This document shows positions 9,309 to 21,249 of a stretch of DNA of 64,000 bases, piece by piece. This DNA is from Madurella fahalii (lineage: Eukaryota > Ascomycota > Sordariomycetes > Sordariales). Below the pieces are notes generated by a model, which saw nothing but the letters and a program-made list of their open reading frames with translations, was not told where the DNA came from and ran no database searches. The position numbers and the translations under genes were made by a program. Position 1 is the stretch's first letter. Every line of letters begins with the position of its first letter. The stretch lies in the NCBI GenBank assembly GCA_029876055.1, contig CM056874.1:8370001-8434000 (forward strand). Direction: 5' to 3'.

Positions 9309-10935
9309 TTCGACAGTTCAGCGGTGCCGTTTGCTGGTGGATGAAGTTTGTTTCTTGCTCTGCTCGAGATATTGAGCTCGGAGAGAAAAGTACCACTGTC
9401 AGACTGGCTTACCTACTGGGGCGATTCGAGCAAAGCCAGCTTCGGGAAACTCTTTGTCCGGAGCACGCGATGCGGGCAAAGGCTTTGAGGCATTACCAAA
9501 ACCTCGTCATCCGGGGCGAGGAACCTCTTTGTTGGAATTAGCAAGCACAAAGGCTCTCTTGAAGCATGCCGGTCTCGACCGCTGGCCATTGTCCCGGATG
9601 GCTTGGAAAATGCGCCGAGATGACAGTAATCTGCATTCGATCTAGCTCGTAGATCGCGGTCAACTGCCGGAGGTCGTTGGTCCTGACCGTGGATGGTGCG
9701 ACCTGCCGGTGATCGTATTATGGTTCGTCCGCAGTATTCTATGCAACCACTGCCGCCGTCAATAAGTCGCTCACTTGATATCCTTCATCTCCCTGATCTT
9801 GGCCCTTATTCGACCAACTTGTCGATACCTTCAGGCACCATACCTCTGCACGTCCTGCCCGCCAATCAACTAGGTATAGTGATCCACAAACCCATTTTAG
9901 CTAAGCAGCGTGACCATCTCTCATGCCGGCACGGGGCGTGTGGCATCCCTTACTAAACCTCATCAACACTACAGCATTGCCTAATCGAGACCTCCATGCC
10001 AGAACGTCACATCAGTGAACATCATCTTGTCATCCACCAATTACCCTGGCCCAGAGGGGGGCTTTGCCCCCTATCTGGAAGTTCAGGTATTTGTTGCACC
10101 TTGGTTGACCTTTGATAAGGTATGGGTAGATGGTGCCTGGTTCCCAGAGGGTTCACGGCTGTGGTGTAATCCTCATGGCCGGCAGGCGGCCGTTGCGATT
10201 CACATCCGTGACGGCTTATTCTGAATATCGCGTTGACTTAATTCTTCGAGAAAGATGGCTTGGCATCAGTGCCAACACCCTAGACAAGGCATAGTTGTGG
10301 ATGAGTGCTCACCTTTCACGGCTGGCTCGGGTTGGCTACCATGGAAGGTGACATTGTTGTAACTGGAATGCAGACCTACGTACGAGTGGTTCGGCCGCGG
10401 GATAGGCTTGGGCAGGTGCAAGGTTGTTGCCATGTTATCAGCTCAAACGCTTCGAGCGTGTGCAGAGAAGTTGTGAAGAGATTTGGGAGTGATACGTCGA
10501 CCCTGCTTGATGAGAGGAAACTCCCTGGCTTTGGTCCGAGGGTACCTTTGTCTTCCCTCTTACACATGTTGCAGCTTATACGGTAGAGTGTTTAAACCTC
10601 GACCAAAAGCTTGCGGGGGGGGTACATGGTTGGTTCTGTTTCAGCATTATTTATTATGTCCGCCAATGGACTGGGTAACTGTGGCCGTGTGGCGAAATGG
10701 TGTTATCTTGCGGAAACATCGAAATTCGGTAACCAATCACGCCCTATATGTTTTGTCAGGTTAAACGCCGGTCTTGCAAAATCGGTGTGTTGATGATTCT
10801 CCAAGTTGAATCGGGCAGGTGCCGGTTCCTTCAACGATCGGACGGAAGAGATATGGCGATGGTAGGCGTAGGATCGAATGGCTATATGAGACTGGACGCG
10901 GTAACATGTCGTCGTTCAGCATAGCCAGCTTGCGC
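9309..10935. other. 1.6-kb intergenic region, no gene recognised
   Basis: Upstream region of the disordered-protein gene and 3' flank of the EXS gene. Open frames reach at most about 130 codons and show no family features. No tRNA cloverleaf or repeat array was noticed. Confidence 0.45.
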
Positions 10936-12212
10936 TCAGTCCTCATCAGCGTATTTGACCCCCTGGAAATCACCCAACAGGATATCATCGACCCCTAACC
11001 CCATCGAAGTACTCCTGATCCACTCCGTTTCAACCCGGAAGAAGATCCAAACCCATCGCCTGAATACCTCCAAGAACTGGATGACAAATATCGAGCTCTC
11101 AAAATCGCTGATCCGGTCCATCCTTGAGTTTAGCTTCATCATCCACGTACACCGCAGCACCAGATCCAGCACGATAACTGCGTAGTACACTCCGGCTTTG
11201 TGCACAAGCAGTGTCCTTCTTAACCCAAATGGATATTCGGGCGAATTTCGCTCGCGTGCCTCTGAGAAGAGGGTCAGGTCCCAATCCTTGGCCACGTCCC
11301 AGTAGAAACTGTATAGCGAATTGAGCAGACAAGCTGCAACCCATGCTTTGTACAGTCCCGTAGACCCCCCCTCCTCTTTTTGATTCCTCAGCATCGCGCC
11401 AATGACAATCACGGGGAACGCGGTCGAATACTTGGCCGCGTTGGCCAGGTGCTGCCCGCCCCACCCCGTATGCTCCCTGTACGGCGCACGGCGCACGCGC
11501 ACATACTCGATTAGGCACTGGCGCAAGCGGATCGCGCTGGGCACTGCCATGATCATGGGCACAAGCACGTCGCCACCACATCCGCGGTCCGGTCTGGCAG
11601 TGGCAGACCCGTTGCGCGTCAAGAACATGCAGAGGCAGACAAACAGGTCGGCCAGGATCTTAGCGTAGCTCGTGAGCACGTCGGCCAGCAATATATCCCC
11701 GAACTTGCCATCCTTCTGCTCTGCTAGGCCCCCCACGCTAATGCGGCGTAATGTCCAGAGGAGACGACTGCGTCCGGTGTGGGAGACGGATAGGCGGCGG
11801 AGGGGGATCGTGAACAGGAAGCCGAGAACTAGCAGGTTGGCCATGGGTAACCAGTCATAGTCAATCACGCGCTGCGGGTCGCGGCGGGTAAGGGCCCAGA
11901 AAGCGAGGATGGAGAGGCCGGAGGTGAGGGAGAGGAACGAGGCAAGGCGGTAGGTCGAGTGGTGGTGTGGCGGCTGCAACGAGTTTGACCTGCCGGGATA
12001 GCGGATCAGGGAGGGCACGTCGATGCGGCGAATGTGTAGGAAGTGGAGGTTAAGACCCCATCCCCAGACGGCTGCAGAGTGTTAGGGAGGCCATTGGAGT
12101 CATCTAGGATGGAGTACGCACCCAGGATAACGATGAAGGCGACCCGGTAGGGGAGGGGGAAGGTTAGACTGAACGAATCGAGCTGTGGCGCAACGGCAGG
12201 GTCACCGTCCAT
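10936..12212 (-). CDS. ERD1: EXS-domain membrane protein, Erd1-like
   Basis: Exons 12212-12122 and 12071-10936 on the minus strand give 408 residues; the intron splits an Ala codon and restores VILAVWGWGLNLHFLH. It is a polytopic membrane protein with about six to eight hydrophobic segments. The EXS features are in the second half: WVAACLLNSLYSFYWDVAKDW, then RRTLLVHKAGVYY and the Arg/Trp-rich EVFRRWVWIFFRVE near the C-terminus. The EXS domain is shared by Erd1, Syg1 and Xpr1. No N-terminal SPX domain is present and the length matches Erd1, which works in the Golgi in phosphate recycling and glycosyltransferase retention. The role is inferred from family. It is divergently arranged with PEX10. 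Confidence 0.88.
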
Positions 12213-12747
12213 TGTGCCTGTGATTTGTGGCTGTTGACTGCGTCATCGAGAGACGCCGTCGACGAATCTAAAATAAATGTGGACTAACGAGCGGAAGAAA
12301 AACGGCCTTCAAGCCACGCGATGTTGGCGTCAGGGAAAAAAAGAACCAACTTTTGTTTCGAGGGGAGTTGCATCGCGTGCTACCCCTGCCAAACACTAGC
12401 AATTTAAGGTAACATGGAGAAAATTTGGGGGAACGACGTCAGCTCCACGGCCAAAGCCACGGCAAAAACGTCGGCCTGCCTTAGGCTGACCCAAGTGTCC
12501 CCCCTGGAAGATGCACCCCTGCATCCCTGCACTTGCACAGGCCGGCACCCGAGGTCCAGCCCAGCGGACTTGCATCTGCTTGCCGGGGCCAGCTCCACTG
12601 GCCGAGCTTCAACAACAACACAGCATTGCGTTGAGCGCAACAACGTCCGCGTATATTTCTGATCCGGTACCGCAATATGTAATCTGATAATTCGGCGCAA
12701 GGACCCGTCTACTTTCTAGATTGTACGCCTGCCAATCGACCGACCAG
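12213..12747. other. divergent promoter region between ERD1 and PEX10
   Basis: A 535-bp gap that must hold both promoters. No convincing TATA box was seen. Open frames here are short and read only in parts. Confidence 0.5.
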
Positions 12748-13989
12748 ATGGCATCCCTCCCGCAGCCCCCTCAGTCGAAACCCCCTCCGCCGCTCACCTC
12801 TTCTCCCTACCCCTTCGCCGCGGCACCCGACATCATCCGCGCCCACCAGAAAGATGCCTACTTCCAGGGCGTCCTCACAAACCAACTCAGCGATCTGCAT
12901 CGTCGGTTACGCGGTGCACGCTCCGCCCACGCTTGGGCAACCGAGACCCGCACCTTTGCCGACGCGCTTTATCTCGGCATGACGACTCTTCTCGGCAACC
13001 GCACCCTCGGCGAAGAGTATTGCGACCTCGTCCAAGTGGAGGCTCCTTCTCACACTCCAAAATCAAACTTGACGCCGGCGACAAAACAAGAGGAAGGAGG
13101 TCCTGTCCTACCTTCCGTACAACGACGCGCAGGATACATCCTCACGGGTGTCCTCCTCCCTTATATCGCCTCGCGCATACTTCCGCGCTTCCGGTCTGGC
13201 CTCCGCAAGCGTCTCCAGTCCCGCCTCGCCACCCTCACTCGGCAAGGGCGCGACGAGACCAAATCTGGCCAGCCCAGCTCCGAGTACCGCCTCCTGCGCT
13301 ACATCTTAACCCACCTCTCCTCCCTCACCAGCGGCGCCCACATCCACGCCGTGACACTAGCCGTCTTCTACTTCACCGGCGCGTACTACTCGCTCTCCAA
13401 GCGGCTCTTCGGCCTGCGCTACGTCTTCACGCGGCGCATCGACGAAGGCCAGGGCGGGCGGGCGGGGTACGAAGTCCTGGGCGTGCTCCTCGTAGTGCAG
13501 ATGCTCGTGCGCGGATACCTGCACATCCGCCAGCAGCTCGCCCCAGCCGCCATCCCCGAAGACGATTACGGCGACGAGGGCGATGGCGACTTCCGAGAAC
13601 GCGGCGCCCTCGGCGCGGCCGCCCACAGGGATGTCTCCCTCGACGAGAACGCTTACACCAGTAACAACGAGCTCCTCAGCGGCAACTCGTCCGGAACTTC
13701 CCAGCGAAGCCTAGCCGAAATCGGCCTCACCACGCACACCCCCGTTCCCCGCGGGCGCGGGGCGCGGTACGACCTGGGGTTACACCCCGGGGTTATGGGG
13801 TGGATCAAGGGTGCCCAGCAGCGCAAGTGCACGCTCTGTCTCGAGGAGCTCAAGGACCCGGCGGCAACGTCGTGCGGGCACGTATTTTGCTGGTCCTGCA
13901 TCAGCGACTGGGTGCGGGAGAAGCCCGAGTGCCCGCTGTGTCGGCGCGAGGCGCTGGCGCAGCATATCCTGCCGTTGAGGGTCGCGTGA
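12748..13989 (+). CDS. PEX10: peroxisomal RING E3 ubiquitin ligase Pex10
   Basis: A single exon of 413 residues starting at the ATG of MASLPQPP. The N-terminal Pex2/Pex12-type helical domain begins near PDIIRAHQKDAYFQ and has hydrophobic helices (for example GYILTGVLLPYIAS and VLGVLLVVQMLV). A C3HC4 RING lies at about residues 361-399: CTLC, then TSCGHVFCWSC and CPLC, with all eight zinc ligands present. Pex10 forms the Pex2-Pex10-Pex12 complex that ubiquitinates the import receptor Pex5. An acidic low-complexity linker near residues 270-310 separates membrane and RING parts. An upstream in-frame TTG extension is not needed. Confidence 0.95.
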   Translation: MASLPQPPQSKPPPPLTSSPYPFAAAPDIIRAHQKDAYFQGVLTNQLSDLHRRLRGARSAHAWATETRTFADALYLGMTTLLGNRTLGEEYCDLVQVEAPSHTPKSNLTPATKQEEGGPVLPSVQRRAGYILTGVLLPYIASRILPRFRSGLRKRLQSRLATLTRQGRDETKSGQPSSEYRLLRYILTHLSSLTSGAHIHAVTLAVFYFTGAYYSLSKRLFGLRYVFTRRIDEGQGGRAGYEVLGVLLVVQMLVRGYLHIRQQLAPAAIPEDDYGDEGDGDFRERGALGAAAHRDVSLDENAYTSNNELLSGNSSGTSQRSLAEIGLTTHTPVPRGRGARYDLGLHPGVMGWIKGAQQRKCTLCLEELKDPAATSCGHVFCWSCISDWVREKPECPLCRREALAQHILPLRVA

Positions 13990-14901
13990 GGCGGCAGGAA
14001 CAGGTGCAAAGAGGGGCTGCCTGTATGCTTCGGGTGTGTGTGTGTACCCCCTGTACTCCATCATGAAATCACCTGTGTAAGGTTTTGTAGGTAGACGATG
14101 ACTGTGGCAGTTGCGAGCTTGTATAAATTCCAATGGCATGATATGATTAATGAATGGGAATCAGTCAATTTTGGATTGGGCTCACCCACATTATATCGAC
14201 GGAGTGCCGTACATAAGGCCAAAAGTGCCCGCTCACATCAGCTATGCAGCATGCGAGTAGTGTAAGTCAAGACCGGATATCATATCGCTAACTGTCCGCC
14301 TATCCCAGCACCACCGCCATAGCTAAAGTCAAGTAACTGCTAATGTACAATGTAACGAACGTGAAGGGGGACATAGTTCCCGCTCAGCAATCGAGTAAAG
14401 ACAGATATGGAAGCCCCCAGGGCACCATAGCCATTAACCAGCCCGAGTCCGAACCAAAGCAAATCTGCTCGGTATTCAGATCCAGGAGACAGAAGCGAAT
14501 CAAAACAAGACCAAACCAACAGTCCCTTACAAAAGAAAGAGACTACGAGAAAGGCAGCGCAAAAATGTGAATATCAAGATGAGTCTTCGACTTTGCACCT
14601 CGACGAAATAGACAAAGAGTTAAAAACCAAGGATACACACGACCACATGTATGCTCCGGTCCTCCTGCCACATGCGCACAGGCATGTCCACGACAACAAC
14701 GACAACAACGTCAACAACAGAGGTATCATGAGAAGGAAAAGACGCAAGAGAGAAAAGAAACGAAAAGTATGACATGCCACACATCATTAAACTCCCAACC
14801 CATGTCCATGTATTCATTTCCCTCATGGATATGCTTCCCCCGCCTTCCCATAATGCAAACACACTCTCATGCTACCCCTACTCCTACCCCTACCCCTTCC
14901 C
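13990..14901. other. convergent intergenic region between PEX10 and the LYAR-type gene
   Basis: A 912-bp gap with presumed 3' UTRs of both genes. A short frame at 14343-14570 has no family features. Pyrimidine-rich sequence occupies about 14870-14940. Confidence 0.45.
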
Positions 14902-16766
14902 TCAAAGACAAAACAACACAATCTCTCCCCTATCATTCTTCTTCATCCTCAACGACCTCCACAACTCCTTCTCCTCCACCAACTTGCTCAGGCTTACACC
15001 CGACGCATCCCTCTCCCGGTGATAGCGCTTCAAAGCCTTGTTGACGCTGCACCCTCGGTGGCTCTCAGGGCCTTTGGTGACAAAGCTGAGGAAGTGCTCG
15101 GCCCGCGGCTTGTACACGACCATCTCACCCCCGGTGGGGGCGGCATTCTCCCCGTCCTTGGAACCCGGTCTATACTCGAGGAGCTTCTGCTCCTTCGGAC
15201 CTTCGAGTGTCTTGGTGGTGGTGGTGGTGGTGGTGGTGGTGCCTCGCTTCTTTTTCTTGGACGACGACGAGCTCGACTTTGTCTTTGTCCGCTTTTTGGA
15301 TGAAGACGACTTTGGCTTGGCGCCCGCTCCCGCCGCGATCATGGCCATAAGGCTATTGCTGAGCGACTCTGTCCGGCTCGACTTGTGGTGCTTCGACTTG
15401 GTCTTCTTGAGGGGGCTGGCCGGGGTTTCGGCGGCATCGCCGCCAGAGTAGTCGGGCGATGGGGGGAAGACGGTTGGTCTGCCCATCAGACGGTTCATAC
15501 CGCCTGTTAGGCCAGAGTGCAGGACCGGCGGCGCGTCCGTCATGATATGGTCCGTTTCAATGTGTAACCTCTTGCGCTTCTTGTCCTTCTTGGTTTCCTT
15601 GTCTCCATCCTTCACTTTCCTGCGCGCTGCCTTTGGCGCGGGTGTCTCGAAGTGGGACATTGGTACCGGGCCGCTGCCGTACTGGACCATAGCGTTGCTG
15701 TCGTCGAAGGTGTCTGGCAAGTCATTGGCCTCCGGGTCGAAGCGAACGAGCGCCGTCTCTTCGCTGTGCTGAATGGGAGCGGTGGCAGGTAGGGAGACGT
15801 TGGAAGCGGCGGGCGTTGGGTTGGTGACAAGGAAGTCGAAGACATTGACTGGCTCGACTGCTGACGGGGGAGTCGGCGCCTCGGGGGGGGGATTTAGGGA
15901 GTTAGTGTCGTCATCGCTGCGCTGCTCGTAGTCGCGCCAGGAATCATAGTCCTCGGCGACATCCTCGACGTAAGCTGCGTGGACCATGGCGTTCGGCGCC
16001 TCTTGGATGTTTGCGCTGGGTGCGGGCTTCGCTTTCTTCTCACGGTAGAGAGCGCCTTGGTACTTTTGCGCCTCGCTCATACAGCTCTGTAATCCCGAGT
16101 CAGTGGTGTCAGCACTCGACAGAACATGGTGCCGTACCGTATGCGTGCGGTACTCTGTACCGGGAAAGTGCACCATGCAATCGATGCAGGTGAAGGTGGC
16201 TCCTCGACAGCGGTTTCGATGAGGATCTAGCTTCTTCTTGGTCAAGATGTCGCCGCAGGCCTAGAGACGGGTGCAGAAAAAACTAGTCAGATGCTGCCGA
16301 ATGCAGAATACAATTGGTCGTCCTGGGAGCGTGCGGATGATATGGAGACAAGCGTCTTCTAGTGGCAACGGGGAGGAAACAGGAAGAGTGACAGGAGACT
16401 AAAAGAAGGGAGGATCAACTTGATCAGACGGGGGAGGGGTGCGGGAAGGAGGGGTGGTGTGCCGGGGTCGTGACCTGTTGGCCGCGACCCGTGGAGGTGG
16501 TGTGCAGGGCATGGTGTGTGTGATGTCAGTTAAGATTGCCCTCTGGGGTGGTCATGGGAGGGGCGTGGGGAGCCAGAGCAGGCGTGGAGGGGGGGTGAGC
16601 GATAGAATCGAGGCGCGGGCGGCCCAAGAATGGCCTTGCTTGCCGTTGTCTCGGAGCTTGCGCTGAAAGCCAAGGAGTCGGCCGTGCTAGAGAAATGTAT
16701 TCTCCGAGGGCATAATGGAATAAAGGACATTGCAACATTACCTACCTCGCACGAGAAGGAAACCAT
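14902..16766 (-). CDS. LYAR-type C2HC zinc-finger nucleolar protein
   Basis: Exons 16766-16746, 16260-16138 and 16086-14902 give 442 residues. The first exon encodes only MVSFSCE; joined to ACGDILTKKK it completes the LYAR zinc finger, followed by DPHRNRCRGATFTCIDC and the second finger residues in HTSCMSEAQKYQG. This pairing is characteristic of LYAR and its fungal relatives, which act in rRNA synthesis and ribosome biogenesis. The rest is low complexity: acidic Pro/Ser regions, then Lys/Ser-rich blocks (KKTKSKHHKSSR, SSSSSSKKKKR) typical of nucleolar localisation, a Thr9 run from a GGT/ACC repeat, and a conserved-looking end (WRSLRMKKNDRGEIVLF). The 485-nt first intron is unusually long for this window. 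No symbol is assigned because the fungal orthologue naming is unclear. Confidence 0.88.
15214..15240. repeat. (GGT)9 repeat encoding a Thr run
   Basis: Nine GGT units on the plus strand encode nine consecutive threonines of the LYAR-type protein on the minus strand. It is likely length-polymorphic. Confidence 0.9.
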
Positions 16767-19161
16767 GGTGGCGGCGGGGTGAATCCTCCCTTCTCAAATC
16801 CCAAGTCTTTCCAATTGGCGCGGAGTATGCAAGAAGTGAAGCGGGCTTGTTTAGCAGCCAATGTTTGCCAAGAGCCGGCTTCACGACTCGGTTTGACTGG
16901 ATGATGGAAGAAGCCCGTCGTCCAACCCGACCAATCGTTCGCTAGCCGGTAGCGGTTGGGGCGAGGATGGCCTTTGCCCGGCGTTTTAGCAGAGAGTAGG
17001 TACGGCGAGAAAGCCCCCAAGAAGCGGGGATCCGGATAGAGAGCTTTCCTCTCTGAAATAGGGTGAATCGGGCGGCACCGAGGTCAGGTTGGGTCCAGAG
17101 TACGGGGGGGCTGTGTGCGTGTGCGCCTTTGTGTGTGTTGCGCGCCGTCGGTGGGCGGGCGGCGGCTGAGGGGATTGTCAACAAAGTGGGTTGCTGCGCC
17201 TTTGGGCACGAATGATATTCGACAGAGCTGACGAGCAGCGCACCAGCGTTGGCGGGGGGAAACGGCACGAAAGAGGGTCCGTTAGCTCCTGGAGCCGGAT
17301 CGATCTCGGCACGTTCCCGGTCAGGTGGGTGGCTCGACGACTCGAGTTGGATGACTGGTAGAATTTTTGGTGTGGGCGACTGGAAAGAAAAAAAGGTGAA
17401 GCTGGAGATCCATTTGTTTGGTTGGAGGTTTTGGGCGCCGATGCGTCGCTAGCTCCACGCAGTTGCCGGGCCCGCAGGTTCACGAGCCACAGCCCCTCCA
17501 TCCCCCTGACTTGCCCACCGCAGCGGAAGCGACCTGCGGAGCAACCCGTCGCCCCGATTAGTGAATCAGACGAGCCAAATCGGTCCAAGGGCGGCGCTGA
17601 GACGGCCACTCAGAAGCAGGAAAGGCACAGAAAAGCGGGGAGGTGTGGCACAACAGACCCGCAATCCTTGACACGAAACTCGACTGAAGCGCGCTCGTGG
17701 TTGGTCAGGGGACACGGGGAGCGCGTTCCAATCAATTTAAAAAAAGAAGCCAATGCCGGCATGCCATCCTGCGCCAACGCTCGGCGTGCTCGCATCTGAC
17801 CTTGTGAGAAGGACGATGGTACGGCCGAGCTATCACACGGTCAGTTATGCGGGAGCATTACTACTCCCTTCACTTGATCTTTTGTCTGAAGGAACCGACG
17901 GCATGCTGTTATTCGCCGTTTGCTCGCGGCGCAAGCTCAGGAACTGGGAGGCTCTGCAGAGGATGGCATGACGAATCGCCTTCCTTCGAGAGCTTCTAGA
18001 GCGTTTCGGCAGCGCTTACATTACGCTTTCGGAAGAGCGATCTCCTGCAACAGGTTCCGCAGCACGCCATTCGCGGGCTCAGTTGTCTGTCTGAGCTCGC
18101 TCCCTTCCATCTCCTGTTTCAGGGCTTGCGCGACGGCTTCCAGCCGACCGGTTGGTATGCCCGCTTGGGTATAGCGCATTGAGAGCCGAGTTGGAAACCA
18201 GCGACGGGGGTGCATGAACCGCCGCACGATCCAATGCGAGGAGCCCGTGTCGCGCGCGACTAGGTGCCAGTCGCTTCCCTGTGCAGCAAAAGCTGAAATC
18301 ATATTGCATTGGCCTTATGGCCTCAAACGAGGATCGGATGCAAGCCACAGGGTCTGCCTGCCGAGGGTCCTACATCCATAGTCGGCGATTATCGATGCGA
18401 GGGAAGCTTATAAGTTAGTGTACAATACAAGTAAAGCTGGGGATTACCCTTGGCAAAGCCGCAATCACAAGCCTGCCCACCTGAACCCATCTGGCTGATT
18501 GAGATCCGTCGATCATGGTCGACCGGGCCCGCTCTCTCGGCCTAACAGGACGGGGTTGCGGTCGCCGGAGCGGGCCTAGCGTGCTCCCGACCAACCCGTT
18601 AGCACCCCATATGGTCCAGAAATGTCAGACCAGGAGCACCCAGCAATCCGTGCCGGGAGCCGGGCAGATCTACCTTTCGTTGACATTACATCATGCTTTT
18701 ACGGCGCGTGCAGACATTCTGACCTGCACACGAAATTTCCTTTTGCGCCGGACCTAAACACGCCGGACCTAAACACTCCTGCAGCATACACAGACAGGGC
18801 CTATCAGGTTGTGCCTGGGCTGCCAGCGCCCCCCCCCCCCCCTCCCCCACCCGGGGCCCTAAAGACTAAAGAAAGCTCGAGCCTGGGATCCGCATTCTTG
18901 CCTTACTGGTAGGGTAAGGGTAGGTAGCTCTGCTGCGTAGGGACCGGAAAGTCCACACCACAGGGCACCGTGACTTGCACAGAGATCACTCTCAAAACCC
19001 CCCTGCTGTTGTTGCGTTGCACCATCCCGTTTGCTGGGGCACCTTAGCCCGAACGTTTCTCGCTTCTTCATCCGTACGTTATCCCTGACTGGGCTCCTCC
19101 ACTCGATCCGCTCCAACGTATACCGCCTCTTTTTTTCCCTTCTAGCTTTTCGCCCGTCATC
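16767..19161. other. 2.4-kb divergent intergenic region, no gene recognised
   Basis: Lies between the LYAR-type gene and the hydrolase gene. Several 60-145-codon frames occur on both strands but none shows domain features. Around 18757-18778 the unit CGGACCTAAACAC is nearly duplicated, and a C14 tract lies at 18829-18842. I see no RNA gene. Confidence 0.4.
18829..18860. repeat. poly-C tract
   Basis: A run of 14 C followed by T, CCCCC and ACCC, a strand-asymmetric homopolymer tract about 310 bp upstream of the hydrolase gene. Confidence 0.9.
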
Positions 19162-20405
19162 ATGTCGACGTCGCCCGATCCGTCGTCGACCAGCAATTCC
19201 TTCCTGGAGCAGACTGTCTCGCTCATGAGCAGCGCCGCGGGCTACATGCGCCTGCCGGCTATAGCCTCCACTGTATGACCCGACACCTCTGCCTCTCCCG
19301 CCCAGTGCCTGAATGGCTGCACCGCCAACCACGCCGGCTAGTTCAGGGGGCAAGTGGGAAAGCTTTCTCTCGTCAGGCTCTCGTGGTAGTGTGTGCATGT
19401 CGACTAACGCTGTATTCTTTTCTCTAGGGGGTCGCCGCCCTGTTGACGGCTCTGCTTTACTTCAAGCAAAAGTGCGCCTCCGCCCCGCCATCGCTTTCAA
19501 TGTCGTACCTACGTAATGTGCAATACTAACAAAGCCCCCACAGGGCCTTAATCTATCCCTCCCATGTCCCGACCAACGCACGCACCGACGTCCCCCGCCC
19601 GAGCCAGTTCAACTTCAGGGACTACGAGGAGCTCATCATCCCGACCAATGACGGGGAAAAGCTGTCGGCCTTCTACATCCGCGGTCCGCGCGGCGGGCCC
19701 AACTCCAAAGTGACGGTGCTCATGTTCCACGGGAACGCGGGCAACATCGGCCACCGCCTGCCCATCGCCCGCATGCTGATCGCCGCCGCCGGCTGCAACG
19801 TCTTCATGCTCGAGTACCGCGGCTACGGCATCTCGACGGGCCAGCCCGACGAGTCCGGCCTGAACATCGACGCCCAGACGGCCCTCGACTACCTCCGTGA
19901 CCGCGCCGAGACGCGTGACCACAGCATTGTCGTGTACGGCCAGAGCTTGGGCGGCGCCGTAGGCATCCGCCTCGTAGCCAAGAACCAGAGCCGCGGGGAC
20001 ATCGTCGGCCTGATCCTCGAGAACACCTTCCTTAGCATGCGCAAGCTGATCCCCAGCATCATGCCGCCTGCCAAGTACCTCGCCTATCTGTGCCACCAGG
20101 TTTGGCCCAGCGATAGCCTGATTCCCAACGTCAAGGTGCCGACGCTCTTTCTGAGCGGGCTTCAAGATGAGATTGTGCCGTAAGTCCCTCTTACTGTCTG
20201 ACAGCCCCCCTCTTTCTGACGGGCTTGGAAAAGACCAATCCACATGAAGCGCCTCTACGACCTGTCCAAAGCCCCGGTCAAGGTTTGGAAGCCTCTCCCC
20301 GGCGGCGACCACAATTCGAGTGTGGTTGAAGAGGGCTACTTTGAGGCCATTGCCGACTTCATGAACAGAATCGTCGCAGATAAAGCGAAGGAATTGAAGA
20401 ACTAA
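19162..20405 (+). CDS. Bem46-like alpha/beta hydrolase, membrane anchored
   Basis: Exons 19162-19272, 19428-19471, 19544-20179 and 20234-20405 give 320 residues. The N-terminal region has one hydrophobic segment (IASTGVAALLTALLYF) that fits a signal anchor, as in Bem46/ABHD13 proteins. The alpha/beta-hydrolase core shows FHGNAGNIGHR (oxyanion region), nucleophile Ser in YGQSLGG, acid in SGLQDEIVPP and the catalytic His in PGGDHNSS. All introns keep frame; the last rebuilds VPPIHMKRLYDLS. Bem46 proteins are linked to polarity and hyphal growth in fungi, though the substrate is unknown. A 360-codon open frame on the opposite strand over the same region is a shadow. Confidence 0.93.
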
Positions 20406-21249
20406 TCTCAAATTGGCCTTGTACAACATCTGTATAAGACAGCACCTTGATGGGAACATGAAGAATCGGCCGAAGGGGTAAAGGCCTGGGAACCGGAGGT
20501 GTATCGTCGATTTCTGTTTTCTCTCAACGTACATTGATACCCCAATCTGTGTGAACAAATAATGGCAGTCTATTATCCTAGAGAGTAGGTAGGATAGACC
20601 GGATGCAAAACGGAAACAAGGCAATTGCAATCTTCAGTACGTTTCCTCCTCTTTATTGCATGAAGCTATAGCTCATGAACTCCGGATTCGACACGGGCCG
20701 CCGTCCTGTGTAGATGAACGGACCCAAGGACGGACAGACGGACGGGTAAAACGGAGGTACCTGCAATTCGGACTGTTCGAGACGGACACTCCATCTATCC
20801 CAGACATAGTGGCACGCGCTCTCGTATTAATTGAACAAGGATAGACTGAGTGGGGGGTGTGAAGTGCCCGCACATAATATATACCTTATTGCAATCGGAC
20901 GTCCGCAGGGGGTATCGCGGTACCTTGCATGTGCAGCTTAGCCGGGGCGGGATTAAAGTCTTCCGTTCTTTGCGGGCGTCAGGAAGGCGTTGATGACATA
21001 GGCGTGATGCAAGAGATCAATTGTCGTTCAAGGCTTCTCCAAAGAGTATTGCTCGTCATCTATGGATACTCTCACCTAATGGGGAAAGGGGGGTGTCTCG
21101 GCCTCAAGTCATACGCCCCTACACCCGGCACGCATGGCCAGCCATAGGCACACACCCAGTTCCTCGAACGTCATGTTATTCGCATCGGCAGCGATGTCTG
21201 TGAGCAACGGGACCGCAGTTGAAGCAGCGCGAGGACACCTTGGTGCCCC
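20406..21249. other. convergent intergenic region
   Basis: An 844-bp gap between the hydrolase and FAP1 stop codons. Several short frames are present but none with coding features. Confidence 0.45.

Noticed and set aside
14343..14570. 75-codon frame between PEX10 and the LYAR-type gene
   Set aside because: Short, Lys/Gln-rich, in a convergent 3' region without promoter signal.
19548..20630. 360-codon open frame on the minus strand
   Set aside because: It is antisense to the Bem46-like hydrolase, whose plus-strand exons carry all catalytic motifs. The minus-strand translation is Val/Ala/Arg-biased and has no domain.
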